NCBI RefSeq assembly: GCF_004138495.1
Contig: NZ_ML142856.1
Coordinates: 145,223 to 152,587 of the forward strand
Origin: Phytoactinopolyspora endophytica
GTDB lineage: Bacteria > Actinomycetota > Actinomycetes > Jiangellales > Jiangellaceae
Direction of reading: 5' to 3'
Length of the DNA: 7,365 bases
Shown: one piece after another, positions 5,711 through 7,365 of the stretch
Layout of the letters: the number at the start of each line of letters is the position of its first letter
Position numbering within the stretch: the stretch's first letter is position 1
Translations under genes and position numbers: made by a program
Notes under the pieces: model-generated
Seen by the model: the letters and a program-made list of their open reading frames with translations, nothing else
Told to the model about the DNA's origin: nothing
Databases searched by the model: none

Positions 5711-6573
5711 CCGCACCCGCAACGCCCCACGCATCGACGACAGCCCGCCCAGGGAAGGGCCGGGTCAACATGCCGGTCACCCTCGCGCTCGTGGTATGCG
5801 CCATCGCCGTGCTGGTCCCCCTGTACGTGACCGTCTCGATGGCCCTAAAGACCACGTCCCAGTCCGTAGACGGCAACGCCTTCTCCCTGCCGGCACCGTT
5901 CACTCTCGACGGGCTCGTGGAGGCGTGGCGGCTGACGAACTTCCCCCGAGGCTTCGCCGTCTCGCTCTTCGTCACCGCCATCGCGGTCGTCGGCACGATC
6001 GTCCTGAGTTCAGTCGCATCGTACGCGATCTCGCGGAACTGGGACCGCCGGTTCTTCCGCTGGTCCTTCTTCTACCTGCTCGGCGCGATGTTCCTGCCGT
6101 TCCCCGTCCTCGCGCTCTCCCAGGTGAAGCTGACCGGGATGGCAGGGCTGGACAACCCGCTCGGCGTCGCGATCCTGCACACCATGTTCCAGCTCTCGTT
6201 CAGCACTCTGCTCTACACCGCGTTCCTGCGCTCCATCCCCGACGAGATCGAGGAGAGCGCCCGCATCGACGGTGCGACGACGTGGCAGGTCTTCTGGCGA
6301 CTTGTGTTCCCGCTCCTGGCGCCGATGAGCGCGACCGTCGGGATCTTCGCCTTCCTCGCCTCATGGAACGACTTCATGATGCCGTCTCTCATCACCTCAG
6401 ACCCCGCCCAGCAGACGTTACCGGTGCTCCAGAGCATCTTCCAGACCCAGTTCAGCAACAACTACAACATCGCCTTCGCCTCATACCTCATGGCCATGGC
6501 ACCGGCGATCGTCGTCTACCTGTTCACACAACGCTGGGTCATGGCAGGAGTGACCCAGGGCGCCGTCAAGTAA
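5707..6573 (+). CDS. ABC sugar transporter permease, MalG type
   Basis: A 288-residue partner permease with hydrophobic segments near residues 23-46, 83-107, 118-138, 151-172, 207-228 and 258-276. The EAA loop is at about 180-202 (EIEESARIDGATTWQVFW, then RLVFPLL), with conserved Gly189 and Pro202. SWNDF (219-223) is characteristic of MalG proteins. The start is the ATG at 5707, whose ATGA overlaps the TGA of the preceding gene, with GAAAGG (5691-5696) 10 bases upstream; this indicates translational coupling and equal amounts of the two subunits. The frame stays open upstream inside the previous gene (to 5425), but that part is only its shadow. No ATP-binding subunit gene follows. Confidence 0.93.
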   Translation: MTAPATPHASTTARPGKGRVNMPVTLALVVCAIAVLVPLYVTVSMALKTTSQSVDGNAFSLPAPFTLDGLVEAWRLTNFPRGFAVSLFVTAIAVVGTIVLSSVASYAISRNWDRRFFRWSFFYLLGAMFLPFPVLALSQVKLTGMAGLDNPLGVAILHTMFQLSFSTLLYTAFLRSIPDEIEESARIDGATTWQVFWRLVFPLLAPMSATVGIFAFLASWNDFMMPSLITSDPAQQTLPVLQSIFQTQFSNNYNIAFASYLMAMAPAIVVYLFTQRWVMAGVTQGAVK

Positions 6574-6627
6574 CCGACCGACACCACTGAGAAGTACAAA
6601 CCCCGACAAGGAGCTCCGTAACACCTC

Positions 6628-7365
6628 ATGACCGACGTACTCGAAACCGCGCTCATCCCAGGCCGTGCGACCAACGGCGCCAGCTGGTGGCGCCAGGCAA
6701 CCGTCTACCAGATCTACCCCCGCGCCTTCGCCGACTCCAACGGCGACGGCATCGGTGACCTGCCCGGCATCACCCATCGGGTGCCCTACCTGCGCAGCCT
6801 CGGCATCGACGCGATCTGGCTGAGCCCGTTCTACCCGTCCGCGCTCGCCGACGGCGGATACGACGTCGACGACTACCGTGACGTGGACCCGCGGCTCGGC
6901 ACCCTCGACGACTTCGACCAGCTCGTCGAAGCGCTGCACACGGTTGATATCCGGCTCATCATCGATCTCGTCCCGAACCACACCTCAGACCGGCACGACT
7001 GGTTCCGAGAAGCTCTCGCGTCCCCAAAGGGCTCACCCGCGCGCGATCGGTACATCTTCCGCGACGGACGCGGCCCGGACGGGTCCGAGCCGCCGGCGGA
7101 CTGGACATCGGCGTTCGGCGGGCCGGCATGGGAGCCGGTCGGGGACGGCCAGTGGTACCTGCACTACTTCGCCAAAGAACAGCCCGACCTCAACTGGAAG
7201 AATCCCGAGGTGCGCGACGACTTCCTCCGCACATTGCGGTTCTGGTCGGAACGCGGCGTCGACGGCTTCCGCGTGGACGTCGCTCACGGCCTCGCAAAGG
7301 ACCTCGGCGACGAGCTCCCCAGCCAGGCCGAACTCGACGCGCTGCCGAAGGACGGCACTCACCCG
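6628..7365 (+). CDS. GH13 alpha-glucosidase / oligo-1,6-glucosidase-like enzyme (N-terminal part)
   Basis: The first 246 codons of a glycoside hydrolase family 13 enzyme, cut by the window edge; full-length relatives have about 550 residues. It would hydrolyse imported alpha-glucosides in the cytoplasm, as no signal peptide is seen. Visible marks are VYQIYPRAF (26-34), GDGIGDLPGI (39-48), region I DLVPNH (113-118), region V QPDLNW (185-190) and region II GFRVDVAHG (213-221), with the predicted nucleophile Asp217. The acid/base Glu and the last catalytic Asp lie beyond the window. QPDLN is the region V form of the oligo-1,6-glucosidase subfamily. Val218, just after the nucleophile, is the residue linked to alpha-1,6 preference in yeast isomaltase and its relatives. 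AAGGAG (6608-6613) is 14 bases before the ATG, a long spacing, but no other in-frame start is available. The gap of 54 bases after the permease suggests one operon. Confidence 0.93.
   Translation, partial: MTDVLETALIPGRATNGASWWRQATVYQIYPRAFADSNGDGIGDLPGITHRVPYLRSLGIDAIWLSPFYPSALADGGYDVDDYRDVDPRLGTLDDFDQLVEALHTVDIRLIIDLVPNHTSDRHDWFREALASPKGSPARDRYIFRDGRGPDGSEPPADWTSAFGGPAWEPVGDGQWYLHYFAKEQPDLNWKNPEVRDDFLRTLRFWSERGVDGFRVDVAHGLAKDLGDELPSQAELDALPKDGTHP

Noticed and set aside
5796..6590. 264-codon plus-strand frame overlapping the second permease
   Set aside because: Arginine/proline-rich frame-shifted shadow; the overlapping MalG frame has membrane segments and the EAA motif.
6481..6981. 166-codon minus-strand frame across the permease end and GH13 start
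   Set aside because: Its V/E/D/G-rich text has no domain and lies opposite the clear GH13 N-terminus.

Overview
The window is high-GC bacterial DNA, with the codon bias, GTG starts and ROK/ABC/GH13 gene style of an actinomycete. A Microbacteriaceae-, Cellulomonas- or Arthrobacter-like host would fit, but the sequence does not fix the genus. It has three parts.

Left part (1-1433). The end of an unrecognised plus-strand gene stops at 101. About 320 bases without a gene follow, holding two hairpins. Next, on the minus strand, is a complete SigG-like ECF sigma factor with a C-terminal SnoaL-like domain and no anti-sigma gene beside it.

Middle part (about 1434-2082). No intact gene is visible here. 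The stretch looks like the scar of mobile DNA. It holds a 19-base sequence repeated twice, plus a degenerate third copy, resembling the multiple end repeats of IS21-type elements. It also holds the last 35 codons of a truncated excisionase-like (HTH_17) protein, a perfect tRNA 3' end (T-arm plus 3' acceptor strand) with no 5' half, and a perfect 12-bp hairpin. I read the tRNA fragment as the right-hand attachment-site remnant of an integrated element. If so, DNA to its left may be acquired and DNA to its right may be ancestral chromosome.

Right part (2083-7365). This is a divergent carbohydrate-utilisation locus. A ROK-family regulator reads leftwards. A short AT-rich promoter/operator region separates it from a rightward operon: a Tat-type sugar-binding lipoprotein, two MalF/MalG-type permeases whose genes overlap by ATGA, and the first 246 codons of a GH13 alpha-glucosidase. 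The likely logic is that an oligosaccharide is captured outside, imported by the permease pair powered by an ATPase encoded elsewhere (MsiK-type), and hydrolysed inside by the GH13 enzyme. The divergent ROK protein would act as the sugar-responsive repressor. The substrate is probably an alpha-glucoside, possibly isomaltose-like, judged from the residue after the GH13 nucleophile.

I see no clearly new biological system. The points most worth checking are the tRNA/excisionase/repeat scar, the ROK regulator that lacks the usual zinc-binding cysteines, and the divergent control region.
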